DNA of 64,000 bases from Megaera polyxenophila (GTDB lineage Bacteria; Pseudomonadota; Alphaproteobacteria; Rickettsiales; Rickettsiaceae): positions 1,364,001 to 1,428,000 of the forward strand of contig NZ_CP104166.1 in NCBI RefSeq assembly GCF_029982035.1, given 5' to 3'. The notes below the pieces were generated by a model that worked only from the letters and a program-made list of their open reading frames with translations, did not search any database and had not been told where the DNA came from. Both the position numbers and the translations under genes were made by a program. Numbering within the stretch: the stretch's first letter is position 1; the number at the start of each line of letters is the position of its first letter. This document shows positions 8,523 through 18,800 of the stretch, one piece after another.

Positions 8523-8590
8523 AATTTAGCAACTATGTAAAAACAAAAAATTGATTTAGATCAAAGATTAAATAAATCTAATCCTATATT
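8523..8590. promoter_or_regulatory. Divergent anaerobic promoter region with perfect FNR-type box
   Basis: TTGATTTAGATCAA at 8551-8564 matches the FNR consensus TTGAT-N4-ATCAA exactly and lies between divergent genes. Towards nrdD, a TAAATT -10-like hexamer (reverse strand, 8528-8523) is separated from the box by 22 bp, the spacing of a class II FNR promoter centred near -41.5. Towards the nitronate-monooxygenase gene, TATATT (8585-8590) lies 20 bp from the box. One site could thus activate both directions. Binding by the regulator at 4762-5499 is inferred. Confidence 0.8.
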
Positions 8591-8623
8591 TTTATTAATA
8601 ACTAAGTTGTATTAATTATTTTT

Positions 8624-10024
8624 ATGAAAACGTTAAAACCATTAACTCTTTCTGGCCAACAAGTATTACCGTTAATTGAGGGAGGTAAAGGAATCTCAGT
8701 TAGTAACGGTCAAAGTGCCGGAGCTTGGGCATCCAGCGGAGCGGTGGGAACTTTTTCCGGCGTATACGGAGATTATTATGATGAAACGGGGAAGTTTATA
8801 CCATTGATTTTTAGAGGAAAAACTAGGAGTGAACGAAGTATAGAGCTAACTAATCATGCTATAAAAGCAGCTATATCCCAAGCTAAGATAGCGTACGATC
8901 TGTCAGGAGGAGCAGGACGTATCCATATGAATGTATTATGGGGGATAAGCTCAGTTGAGTATTTTCTTCAGGAAGTGTTAAAAAATACAAAAAATTTAAT
9001 TCATGGAGTAGTGTGCGGAGCTGGTCTGCCGTTTAAGTTGGCTGAAATAGCTTCTCAACACAAAGTTTTCTATTACCCTATAGTTTCTTCGGCGAGAGCT
9101 TTTAACCTATTATGGAAACGATCATATATAAATTTTAGGGAATGGCTTGGCGGAGTAGTATATGAAGATCCTTGGAAGGCTGGAGGGCATAATGGAATAA
9201 GTAATAACGAAGATTGTGACCTTCCTGAAAATCCTTACCAAAGAGTTGTAGCTATTAGGCAAATTATGAGGGAATGTGGTTTGCACGATATTCCGATTAT
9301 AATGGCTGGTGGGGTGTGGTTTTTGAGGGATTGGGAAAATTGGATTAATAACACCGAAATTGGACCAATTGCTTTTCAATTCGGAACTAGAGCTTTACTA
9401 ACGGTGGAAAGCCCTATTTCTGATAGTTGGAAACAGAAACTTTTAGACTTAGATCCTGCTGAAATTAAGTCTAATCACTTTAGTCCGACAGGATTTCATT
9501 CATTGGCTGTAGTAAATAACTTTATAAAAGAACTTCAAGACAGGTCGCTTAGGCAAGTATATTATTCCCTTACGCCTACCGAGGAACGAAAAATGGCTGT
9601 TGTGATTAACAAAATTAAGAATAAGGCTATTTATTTAACTGAGGAAGATAATCAAAAAGCTAATTGCTGGATAAAAGCAGGGTTTAACAAAACTATGGTT
9701 ACTCCGGATTCAAGCCTAATTTTTATTACTCAGGAAAAATATGATGAAATAAGAGAGACCCAAATAAATTGTACTGGCTGCCTAGCTTATTGCCGTTTTA
9801 GCAATTGGTCTGAGAAAAAAGAACTGGCAGAAGGTAAAATTCCTGACCCACGTTCTTATTGTATCAGGAGAACTTTATACAATATTTCCCATGGAGGAGA
9901 TATACAAGAAAATCTGATGTTTTCTGGAAAGTTAGCCTATTTATTTGCGCAAGATCCTTTTTACAAAAATGGTTTTATTCCTACTGTTAAAGAGCTAATT
10001 AATCGAATATTAACGGGTAATTAA
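8624..10024 (+). CDS. Nitronate monooxygenase / FabK-like FMN oxidoreductase
   Basis: A 466-residue TIM-barrel flavoprotein of the 2-nitropropane dioxygenase type. Family features include the glycine-rich FMN segments VVCGAGLPFKLAE and WKAGGHNG, and IIMAGGVWFLRDW followed by IAFQFGTRAL. The substrate is uncertain: family members oxidise nitronates or reduce enoyl-ACP (FabK). The C-terminal part (residues about 300-466) is longer than in typical members and contains CTGCLAYC plus another cysteine in RSYCIRR, which might hold a metal. It is divergent from nrdD and shares the FNR-type box 60 bp upstream of its ATG, so anaerobic induction is plausible. Confidence 0.8.
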   Translation: MKTLKPLTLSGQQVLPLIEGGKGISVSNGQSAGAWASSGAVGTFSGVYGDYYDETGKFIPLIFRGKTRSERSIELTNHAIKAAISQAKIAYDLSGGAGRIHMNVLWGISSVEYFLQEVLKNTKNLIHGVVCGAGLPFKLAEIASQHKVFYYPIVSSARAFNLLWKRSYINFREWLGGVVYEDPWKAGGHNGISNNEDCDLPENPYQRVVAIRQIMRECGLHDIPIIMAGGVWFLRDWENWINNTEIGPIAFQFGTRALLTVESPISDSWKQKLLDLDPAEIKSNHFSPTGFHSLAVVNNFIKELQDRSLRQVYYSLTPTEERKMAVVINKIKNKAIYLTEEDNQKANCWIKAGFNKTMVTPDSSLIFITQEKYDEIRETQINCTGCLAYCRFSNWSEKKELAEGKIPDPRSYCIRRTLYNISHGGDIQENLMFSGKLAYLFAQDPFYKNGFIPTVKELINRILTGN

Positions 10025-10108
10025 CGTTATAGTATATCTTAAAAGTCAGCAAATATTCTAAAATTACATATAATAACTATACTTAAATTTAATAGACTAC
10101 TAAGTAAA

Positions 10109-11389
10109 ATGTTCAATTTTGTTAAATTCTTAAAAACTATACCTCCATACTCCTATGGAATATGTTTATTAGGTATGATTTCAGGTATGACCTTTAATTT
10201 AATTTCTTTTACTATACCTTATAACTTGGCTGAAGCTAAATACTCTTCTACTTTTGTAGGGTTAATATTCTTGACCTCCTTACCATACTGTTTAAAACCG
10301 ATTTTAGCCCCATTTATTGACACATATTCAATACCTTTTTTGTGTAAGAGACTTGGTCATAGGAGAGGGTGGGCTCTTGCAATTCAAGCATGCCTATTAA
10401 TTTCTATATCAGTATTTTTAATAATTGAGCCTACCTATAATCCCCTTATAACTATTATTGTTATGCCAGTTATATCTCTTTGTGCGGCTCTCCAGGATAT
10501 TGTTTTAGACGCTTATCGGATAGAACATGCCAAAACTGAACAGGAGCTCTCCCTTATAAGCACCTTTAGCATTACAGGATTCCGTATAGGGATGTTAATA
10601 GGGAGTGCAGGAGGATTATATATTTCCAGTATATTAAATTGGCATTATGTTTATTTATGTGCTTTCGTAGTTATTCTACTTGGGCCAATAATCATTTTAC
10701 AGGTTACAGAACCTGGTATATTAAAACGTAAAACCGCAACCAGTTTATTATCTTCTACAGAATATCTCCAAGTAATTAAGGATAGTTTTAGATTATTAAA
10801 AATAAAAAATCCAAAATGGTTTTTAATAATTTTATTTATATTATTGTATAAATCGAGCGATACAGTGCCGGCTGCTATGAGTTCACTAGTACTTATAGAT
10901 TTGTCTTTTACCACTACCGAGATAGCGGGCATATCTAAAGCATACGGCCTTTTATTAATGATCATGGGCGGTGCTATAGCGGGTATAATAACAGCTAAAG
11001 TAGGAATTGTGAAAAGCGTTTTTATATGTGGTATTTTTCAGTTGATGTCACCACTTATGTTTGCAATATTATCCATAATGGGTAATAATATCTTAATAAT
11101 GTTTCTAACTATTACTCTGCAGAACTTTACTTCAGGCTTAGGAGGTACTGCGTTAGTAATATATTTTTCCATTCTTTGTGATAAGCAGTTGGTAGCTACA
11201 CAATTTTCTATCATTTCTTCTTTCAGCTCATTTTCACGTATACTCCTTTCTTTCTTATCTGGAGTGGCTGCGTCATACTTGGATTGGACTACTTTTTTTA
11301 TTTTCAACATTTTAATAAGTGCAATGTTTATACCTATATTTTTATTAATCTATAACTTAACTGTGTGTAAGAAAGTGGAAAATAGCTGA
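10109..11389 (+). CDS. ampG: AmpG-like muropeptide/MFS permease
   Basis: A 426-residue membrane protein with about 12 hydrophobic segments. The pattern LKPILAPFIDT, then RLGHRRGWALAIQ and AALQDIVLDAYRIE, is that of the AmpG branch of the major facilitator superfamily. AmpG imports anhydromuropeptides from the periplasm for cell-wall recycling; rickettsiae carry several paralogues whose substrates may differ. The gene lies 84 bp after the nitronate-monooxygenase-like gene on the same strand and may be co-transcribed from the FNR-type promoter. It ends in TGA. Confidence 0.87.
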   Translation: MFNFVKFLKTIPPYSYGICLLGMISGMTFNLISFTIPYNLAEAKYSSTFVGLIFLTSLPYCLKPILAPFIDTYSIPFLCKRLGHRRGWALAIQACLLISISVFLIIEPTYNPLITIIVMPVISLCAALQDIVLDAYRIEHAKTEQELSLISTFSITGFRIGMLIGSAGGLYISSILNWHYVYLCAFVVILLGPIIILQVTEPGILKRKTATSLLSSTEYLQVIKDSFRLLKIKNPKWFLIILFILLYKSSDTVPAAMSSLVLIDLSFTTTEIAGISKAYGLLLMIMGGAIAGIITAKVGIVKSVFICGIFQLMSPLMFAILSIMGNNILIMFLTITLQNFTSGLGGTALVIYFSILCDKQLVATQFSIISSFSSFSRILLSFLSGVAASYLDWTTFFIFNILISAMFIPIFLLIYNLTVCKKVENS

Positions 11390-11404
11390 TTACAATTTAC
11401 ATCT

Positions 11405-11653
11405 ATGCAGGATTTAGAAGTAACAAGCAATGATATTACACTTAAAGACGTTAATCTTAATAATATAGTTATCAACGATAATAATGGTAAGAAGCAGGTT
11501 TTACATTTAAAAGGAAAAAGTTTAGTAAAAAGAAATATTAATTTTATATCTGAAAAAGGTGTTATCGTAAAAGGATCAAATGTCCAAATTAAAGGAGATA
11601 TAACAGGTGCAATTATAAAAAATAATAAAGGTTATCTAAATAGCACTATCTGA
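11405..11653 (+). CDS. Small hypothetical protein, beta-rich
   Basis: An 82-residue ORF starting 15 bp after ampG, probably in the same transcript. The sequence alternates hydrophobic and polar residues with recurrent G-N/D turns (EKGVIVKGSNVQIKGDITGA), suggesting a short beta-helix or beta-solenoid fragment. No signal peptide and no recognised family. It may be a fragment of a larger surface protein or a true small protein. Confidence 0.45.
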   Translation: MQDLEVTSNDITLKDVNLNNIVINDNNGKKQVLHLKGKSLVKRNINFISEKGVIVKGSNVQIKGDITGAIIKNNKGYLNSTI

Positions 11654-11798
11654 TATAAGGGACAGATAATATTTTTAGAACAAATAGTTATATTTCCTAG
11701 TATACTATCTTACCAGTTTTATTAGTAATAATATATATATAATAAATCTGGGGTAGGCTTATTCTTAAGAGCACTCCAATATGCCAGAGGAAATACTA

Positions 11799-11827
11799 AA
11801 AAAATTTAGGACTTCTCTAAATTTTTT
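11799..11827 (-). terminator. Intrinsic terminator downstream of tRNA-Ser
   Basis: Stem AAAAAATTTAG / CTAAATTTTTT with a 7-base loop, located 38 bp beyond the 3' end of the tRNA-Ser gene on the reverse strand. The reverse-strand product ends in a U-run, as expected for a rho-independent terminator, although the stem is AT-rich. Confidence 0.6.
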
Positions 11828-11864
11828 GCTCAGATTTTTCGAAAAAACCACAACTTAGATTGAA

Positions 11865-11952
11865 TGGCGGAGAGGAAGGGATTCGAACCCTCGACACATT
11901 GCTGTGAACACGCTTTCCAGGCGAGCGCCTTAAACCACTCGGCCACCTCTCC
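11865..11952 (-). tRNA. tRNA-Ser (anticodon GGA)
   Basis: The reverse strand folds as an 88-nt type II tRNA with acceptor GGAGAGG/CCTCTCC, anticodon loop CTGGAAA, a long variable arm, the TTCGAAT T-loop and an encoded CCA (11867-11865). It reads serine codons UCC and UCU. Confidence 0.95.
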
Positions 11953-12301
11953 GAAGGGGGTTGTTTTTAGATCTTATGCAGAAAAATACACTAAAGACAA
12001 ATTTTAATCAAGTAATACAATTCAAAAAGAAGCAAGAAGAAGTTGAAAGTTTAACCTTCTCAAGATTTTAGGTATGTTTGTTGAGATAAGTAAAACATTA
12101 ATATAAAAAACAAGGTATTGAATAGGTATAAAAAATAATAAAATTTTTTATATGTAATCTGGTAATGATTGATATAAATAAAAGATGAGTTGTAGAGTCT
12201 TTTGAATCAATTGTGTAAATTCAGCCCTAAGAGCCCTGTTGTAAATAGAGAGGTAAGGGGATAAAATCATTGTTCCTAAGTAAAGATAGAATACTAGATT
12301 T

Positions 12302-12421
12302 ATGAACCTATTTAAGCATCCACATTTCAAATATGAGATATAATCATCTGGGCGGTAAGATGGTACTGTAAGTATGGTATAAGTTATTGCGATTTAGAGG
12401 AAATGCGAATGTTTAAAAAAG
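12302..12421 (+). pseudogene. IS6-family transposase, N-terminal remnant
   Basis: Starting at ATG 12302 the frame gives MNLFKHPHFKYEI. After a one-base shift near 12340 it continues IIWAVRWYCKYGISYCDLEEM. This matches the N-terminus of IS6/IS26-type transposases, which run FK..HF..E.I..AVRWYLRY.LSYRDLEEM. The DDE domain is absent. It marks one of several dead elements in the 11950-13050 gap. Confidence 0.7.
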
Positions 12422-12597
12422 GAAAATTCGACTTCTGGAAATATGGGCAGGGTATTTTCGGTGAAATTAGTATTATTACTGACAATTTACTTGCATAAAT
12501 AAGCTTTAGGTTTTAGAGTTGTTTGTTAGGTATAGGAAAAAGATACTCATTAGCTGCCTATTAAATACTTTAACATTTTAATTCTCTATAACAAAAA

Positions 12598-12744
12598 ATG
12601 CTTTATAGTTTCATCCATAAATTTATAAATATTTTTTCCGAGCTTACTCCTAATAAAGCAGTGTGTGAAGAATTTATAAACAAAGATGACTTACATAGAG
12701 AACCTACACGTGATTTTTATGAAGATTTAGGTAGGCCGTACTAA
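12598..12744 (+). CDS. Short ORF, possible gene fragment
   Basis: A 48-codon ORF beginning MLYSFIHKFINIFSE and ending REPTRDFYEDLGRPY. No family is recognised and no clear ribosome binding site is visible. It lies in a region full of decayed genes and is probably the remains of a longer gene. Confidence 0.25.
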   Translation: MLYSFIHKFINIFSELTPNKAVCEEFINKDDLHREPTRDFYEDLGRPY

Positions 12745-12814
12745 GAACGTATCCACAAATGGAGTTAATAGGATGACAGGGGAAGTAAGACCACTAAAGT
12801 TATTACCATTGTCA

Positions 12815-12934
12815 TTATAAGGCTACTTCATCTTTGAAGTCCTCAGAAATAATAACCCTACCTCTGTAAAAACCTGTAAACTCATCTTTTATACGATCCC
12901 CCGCCTTATTTGTGGAAGTTATAGGTTGTTCCAT
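12815..12934 (-). CDS. Short ORF resembling a type II antitoxin tail
   Basis: A 39-codon reverse-strand ORF from ATG 12934. The segment GFYRGRVIISEDFKDE resembles the C-terminal toxin-binding tail of Phd/VapB-like antitoxins (G.A.G.I.ISDDFD). No toxin gene is adjacent. It is either an orphan remnant or a very small antitoxin; the call rests on one motif. Confidence 0.35.
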   Translation of the reverse strand: MEQPITSTNKAGDRIKDEFTGFYRGRVIISEDFKDEVAL

Positions 12935-13060
12935 TTTTTAAGCTGTTAATATTTAATTTGTAACATTAAAGAAAATAATTTAATAAATATTTATAATTTG
13001 CTTATATTCCAACTAATAAGGGGTTATTATATAATGGCGTCATTGACTGATTTTTAAATT

Positions 13061-13781
13061 ATGGATTATTCAACATCCTGTAAATACTCACTAAGATTAA
13101 CAGAAAAACTTAAATCATTAGATATTCAAAATGTGCTAGATTTCGAGTTAATTAATAAAGCTATTTACTTCGCTAGGAAATATCATGGTGACCAAAAAAG
13201 GAAATCAAGGCGAGTTATATTACACCCACCCTTTAGAAGTAGCTTATATGATATCCGACTACAATTTAAAAACGGATGTAATAGTAGCTAGTATATTGCA
13301 CGACACCGTTGAAGATACAGAAGTTAGTGTAGAGATGATACAAGGTACTTTTGGCGAAAGGATAGCAGAAATGGTTGATAGGCTTACCCGTGATAGACCA
13401 GATGGAACAAAGTTAACTGTAGAGGAGGTTTTAAATAACTCTTATAAAGTAAAGGAGAGGGAAGTGCTGCTAATAAAACTATTTGATAGGTTACATAATA
13501 TGCAGACTTTAGGATGTATATTGCCAGAAAAAGCAAAAAAAGTAACAGAGGAAACGCTTAATTTTTTTATTATAACTGCTATGTATATGGGCTACAAAGA
13601 CTTAGAAAAAGTAATTTATGAACTTTGCTGTAATAATTTATCTATTGATTCTTCTTTTGATAAGGATTTTCAATTCAGTGAATGTAAGTCTTATTTAGAT
13701 TCCTTAGAAGTATCGCATAGTCACCAGACTGTTTCTCAAGTTTTTCAAAATGTAATAAACCAAGTAAAAAACAGAAAGTAA
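13061..13781 (+). pseudogene. RelA/SpoT-type HD hydrolase domain, frameshifted
   Basis: The first frame (from ATG 13061) encodes INKAIYFARKYHGDQKRK. The second frame, reached by losing one base near 13200-13215, continues GELYYTHPLEVAYMISDYN, then the metal-binding HD motif ILHDTVEDT and LIKLFDRLHNMQT, all typical of the ppGpp hydrolase domain of SpoT. No synthetase or TGS domain follows. Rickettsial genomes carry several split SpoT genes, so a stand-alone HD protein would be normal, but this one is broken by the frameshift. Its 3' end overlaps the opposing transporter gene by 107 bp. Confidence 0.8.
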
Positions 13782-15000
13782 TAGGCAGGGAGATCAAAAG
13801 TATACCATACACATCAAAAAAGTTGGTTGTATAAACTAGCCCAAACGATGTTATGATATAGAGCGTTATATGTGCAAGTGCTGTAATCATGCTAGCATAA
13901 CGGAATCTTTTAAAAATTGGAAAGTGCATTAAAAATATAGCTTTTGCAGGTATTGTAGAATGTCCAAAAACAACCCCAATTATTTGAATAATTAAAATTA
14001 TTGAAGGCGATTCTGCTTTTGTTAGTAAAAAAGGAACTAGACAGAGAAATGGAATATAAATTATTAATTTCACTTTTAATAAAAATAAAGGATGTATTTT
14101 CTCTGTAAGTCGAATAAATATGAATAAACCAACTAAATTAAATATTGATACGAGGAAATTATGATTAATTAGTTCTGCGCTTGTATAATGAAACTGGTTT
14201 TTTAGTATTGTGGTACAATAAACATAAGAAAAATAAAAACAAAATGGCCACCCACAGAAAATTAAGAAGTAAGCTAGAGAAGTTTTAAAAGATACTTTTT
14301 CTAAGTATGCCGCATTAGTTTGTAGTGCTGAGCCATTTTCAATCGTTCTTTCAAGCATGTTACGTAACTTACGTGTTGCATCACTAAATTCCGGGGATTC
14401 ACGTAATGTTACTCTTGCAGCAGAACCAATTAAGGCAATTGTTGCTCCGATCCAAAAAATAACTCTCCAGTTTATATCAAGAGATAGTACAACTTGTGCT
14501 ACCATTAATGAGACAGACATTCCAACAACTCCGGCAAAACCTATATATCCCACTGCTTTGTACCTTAAAGGTGGATCTATCAACTCTGCAGTATAGAGTT
14601 CAGCGCCTATAGATTCTCCTATGGAAGACATTCCCTGTAAAGCTCTACAAATTGTAATAACCCATGAAGCAGCTATTCCTATTTGAGCATACGTTGGCAC
14701 ATTTGCCATAATTATACACGAGATTGCCATAACCATCGTTGTTATAATAACGGTATGCTTTCTTCCCACTTTATCACCAATATATCCAAACAGTAATGCT
14801 CCTATCGGCTTTAGAGCAAAAGTAGAACAAAATGTGAAAGCAGATAAAAGAGAATTAGTAAACGGATCAAATTTTGGAAAAAATATTTCGTTTAGTACAA
14901 CAGCCATATGGACAAATAACATAAGGTCAAAATATTCCAAAAACGTACCTATTTGTAAAAGAAATATAGCTCCTTTTTGTTCTTTATTTAATCTTCTCAT
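13675..15000 (-). CDS. proP: MFS transporter, proline/betaine (ProP) type
   Basis: A 441-residue 12-helix permease. Features of the metabolite:H+ symporter branch are FLEYFDLMLFVHMA in helix 1, LFGYIGDKVGRKHTVI between helices 2 and 3, and CRALQGMSSIGESIGAELYTAEL in helix 4. Family members import proline, betaine and other small solutes; rickettsiae have expanded this family, so the exact substrate is unknown. The last 107 bp overlap the 3' end of the broken HD gene tail to tail. Intact. Confidence 0.85.
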   Translation of the reverse strand: MRRLNKEQKGAIFLLQIGTFLEYFDLMLFVHMAVVLNEIFFPKFDPFTNSLLSAFTFCSTFALKPIGALLFGYIGDKVGRKHTVIITTMVMAISCIIMANVPTYAQIGIAASWVITICRALQGMSSIGESIGAELYTAELIDPPLRYKAVGYIGFAGVVGMSVSLMVAQVVLSLDINWRVIFWIGATIALIGSAARVTLRESPEFSDATRKLRNMLERTIENGSALQTNAAYLEKVSFKTSLAYFLIFCGWPFCFYFSYVYCTTILKNQFHYTSAELINHNFLVSIFNLVGLFIFIRLTEKIHPLFLLKVKLIIYIPFLCLVPFLLTKAESPSIILIIQIIGVVFGHSTIPAKAIFLMHFPIFKRFRYASMITALAHITLYIITSFGLVYTTNFFDVYGILLISLPITFCFLLGLLHFEKLEKQSGDYAILLRNLNKTYIH

Positions 15001-15284
15001 ATAATAATCCCCAAGTTAATTATATATTAAAAAATGCAAGTAAACCCTGACGGTTCTTTGTAAGACCTCGTTGTTTTGTGAAGTGCGTTAAAACCTATAT
15101 TATTTTATAAACATTTCCTAGTTAAACCAGCTATTAGAGCTATTTTTCAACTCTTTATTGTACTAGTCATGATAAATTATTGGGATTACTTGTTATTTTA
15201 ATTTAGAATGTTTTAACATAGGCGATAATTTCTAGTTAATCTGATTTTAGAAATTCTAGATAATTGAGCATATAGGACAGATTT
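15001..15284. other. Intergenic region without recognised gene
   Basis: AT-rich spacer upstream of the ProP-type transporter, merging into the IS256 remnant. No coding frame or stable hairpin of note was recognised; it presumably holds the transporter promoter. Confidence 0.4.
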
Positions 15285-15732
15285 AAGATTCACTTACTGA
15301 ATCTTAATACCTGATTACTCATGCCTTTAACATCCAAAGATATTACTTTTTCATCTAAACTATCTATTCGGCTTTGTTTCTTTGTAACAATTACAGGCTC
15401 CAATTTTTCTTTCCTGTTTCTTGAAACATTAAGTTCTATATGGCCTTTATTGGTTGTTAAATTCTTTTGATAACTACCTTTCCTATATCAGACCTATTAT
15501 AGTGTTCGTAACCCTAAATGGCTTTGCATTTTTGCTTCTAAAGTACGCTCTAAAATACGTTTGCTAGGTTGTTTAACTAAACCTTCTTTCCCAAGTACAT
15601 TTGATAAATATACATCACTTTTTATGAGAATATCTATTGCTGCATTTAGTTTTTCGGTTTGTATATTTTTAGCCATTTATTTCTTCATAAATTATAATTT
15701 ATAAGAATTTACACAATCATTTGGGCAGAGCC
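15285..15732 (-). pseudogene. IS256-family transposase remnant
   Basis: Reverse-strand sequence from about 15676 closely matches the transposase start at 575-1, beginning with a similar N-terminus. It carries small indels, for example around 15480-15520 and a deletion of roughly 30 bp near 15300, that break the frame. The element end with TTTACACAATC and AGAGCC is preserved at 15708-15732. The catalytic part is missing. Confidence 0.8.
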
Positions 15733-15834
15733 GAATGGCATAAGTTTTTTGTTATAAGTTAGAGCCTTCATCTGAGCTTTTGGGTGAATTAAGTTTTAAA
15801 TAATTAGTGCTCTAACGCTAGAAGAAGCAACTTA

Positions 15835-18800
15835 TTAGTAGGGTTGTTTATTAACATCTCCTAATTTTTCCAACAGGGAGTTTTGTTTAAGCCTTTTCGC
15901 AAGAAGCTTAGGCTCAAATTTTTTAATATCATATTCTTGGGAAGCACAGGAAAAAATATATCCTTTATCATTATCAACTTTTTGTATACATTGTCCGCAT
16001 ATACCTTTCATCATACATTGCATCGGGGCTAATATACCACAAACAAACTCACTATCTTTAAATAACTGCTGCTCATATCTTTTTATTTCTTCTAGCATTT
16101 TGTTTGTAACATAAGCTATAATGTAAGCATTTTTTGACATTTTTGCTTCGTTGATCTTATTCATTAAATTGTTAATATTTTTATTACCATTGCTATTATT
16201 AGATAGTATGAACGTATAAGCCTCATCTGCTGCAGCCTTTATTTTCTCTATATAAAAAATGTCATTTTGCTGGTTATAGACAGCAAAAAATGTTACTTTT
16301 GACCCTTGATTCTTGATTTCCTGAGCAATTGGTAAGAGGGCTATATTTCTGATTCCTTCACCTATTAAAATAACATTTTGGGATGTTGGAATATAAGTTT
16401 TAGAACCAGTTGGTCCCATAAGTACGATTTCTTCTTCTGCCTTAAAATTACTGCATAACCCCGTTGATTTACCTGTTTTTAATATAACAAAGTAAATTAA
16501 TCCTTGGTTTTTATCTACTTTATAAGGGCTCAAGGCAAGTGGCTTGGTAAGTTTATCCAGTGTCTCTGCAACATTTTGTAGCCTAAAAATCTGGCCTGGT
16601 TGATAGTTTTTAGCGGCTAGAGGGGATTTTACTGTTATATCTAACATGTTTAGGGCAATTTCCTTTACAGAGTAAATTTTGGATTTTAATTGCTGATCTA
16701 AAACTTTGGCGAACCGTTGAAAAGAAAAATTTGTACTCGGGTTAGATTTATTTAGCTGTTTTGTTATTTCCTTATAGCCATTTTTAGCGCTCGCAAGAGC
16801 TTTAACAACACTTCCTGAGTATTTCTGATTGCAATCACCGAAGTGGCTAAATCTACGATCATCGCTAGTAAATCCATTTATATCTAGGAATTCATTATCT
16901 TCTGTGCCAATTGCAACCAATACCGTTTTTGCATTTAAAGTAACAATATTTTTTCCCTGATCCAAAAATTCTATCTGCTTTACATAATCATATTGGTCTG
17001 CTTTAATTTCCATGGGAGATAAATTTAGCAGAAATTTTACGCCTATAGCTTTAGCATGTTCTATTTCTTCATGATTCCTTTCGTAGGCTGGAGACTCTTT
17101 GATGTCTTTTCTATAACAAATTGTTACTCCTCCAAGTTGCTGAATAATATCAAGTTTCTCTCCTATAGATTTAGCTTTTTGAAATAATTTTGCATGATTA
17201 ACAAATTCTTCTGCAATTATTTTTTCCTCTTCAGATAGTTTACCTGGATTTACCGGTTTATCCTTATATGAATTTAAGAATTTTTCTACTTGGGCTTGGT
17301 AGTAATGAATTGCTTCTACAGCACTATCAATAGCGGTCAGGCCGCAACCTATTATTACTACTGGCATCCTAAGAAGTAAATTACTATTGCTTTGCGCTAG
17401 ATAGCTACCGCCTTGTTGCAAATTCATTAGAAAATCAGCAGCACTTTTTACTCCTTTAATAAAGTAAGAAGCTGAATTTACATATTTTGGTTTTCCTGCT
17501 CCAAGGCATAATGCTATATGATCAAACCCAAAATCAAAAGCTTGCTTTGTAGTAATGTTACTGCCAAGCCTTACACCACCAAGTAGTTTAAAATTATCTA
17601 TTCTTCTTTCCAAAATTAATCTGATCAAAGTGAGGTTATTTTTATCCCATCTATTGGTAATACCATATTCTACAACCCCTCCAAAACCTTGAGGAGACCT
17701 TTGGGATAAAGGCATTTTTATTTGTTTGTAATCTTTTACCGGTTTTGTTAAATCAATTTCTAGATCTGTGATTTTTAAGCCGTCAATTGCAGTAACGTTA
17801 TGTCCTTCGTTCAACAAATAATGAGAAAGAGCAAAGCCTGCAGGCCCTAAACCTGTGACCAAAACATTATAATTAGTAGGTTTTTTAGGCAAAGGGGATT
17901 CAATATTTAATGGATTCCATTTTGTTAGTAAAATATATATTTCGACTCCATAAGGAAGATTTAAAACATTATCTAAAATCTTTGATTCGATAAGAGGAAT
18001 ATTAACAGAGTCCTGTTTTTGGAAAATACAGGATTTTATGCAATCATTACAAATCCTATGCCCAGTTGCAGCCACGAGCGGGTTATCAATTAAAATGACG
18101 CTAAGTGCTCCAATATTAAATCCTGCTGCCATTAACTCATTCATTTCAGAAATTTTTTGATCTAATGGGCAGCCATCTGCTTGCTGGCTTTCTTGTTTTG
18201 CGTTTTTTATACCAAAACGGCAGGAATCTTTTTGTTGATGATGACAATATATACAATATTTTGCGTTAGAAAGGGCATTCTCTAAATTAATCTCATTATC
18301 TCTATAATCAAAGCCAAGATAAATATCCTTAGCTAGCATTTGGATTCTATTTTCACGAATTAGATTCTCCGGATCTGTGGGCCTTGGGATAGTAAATAAA
18401 GGTAGGCCACTATTATTTAATATCATATAAATGGCATAATCTGCTGCAACCTTTAACTCCGATTCAAATTTTTCAGATGTGCTTAGCCACTTTATTACGT
18501 TTTCTGCAAAACTTTCCTGAGTGATTCTGCCAATTAATCCTGTTAATTTCTGTGATATTTCTGAAAAATTTATTTCCTTATTATTATGGGTATAATAATT
18601 TTTAAACACCCGTTGGACAAATTTTCTCTTACATTCATAAATTATATTAAAATCCTTCTGACTCTGTTTGAGAGTAAGATTTTCTGTTTCTATAGAAAAT
18701 AATTCAGCTACGAAATCATCGAGGTATGGGGCTAACTCTAGCAAAAATTTAGAGTATTCAGTAGAGGAACTAGGTAGAGCAGGGGAGTTTCTGTACTCAG

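Noticed and set aside
12148..12330. 60-codon reverse-strand ORF
   Set aside because: It overlaps the IS6 transposase remnant on the other strand, has no recognisable domain or ribosome binding site, and lies in a decayed region.
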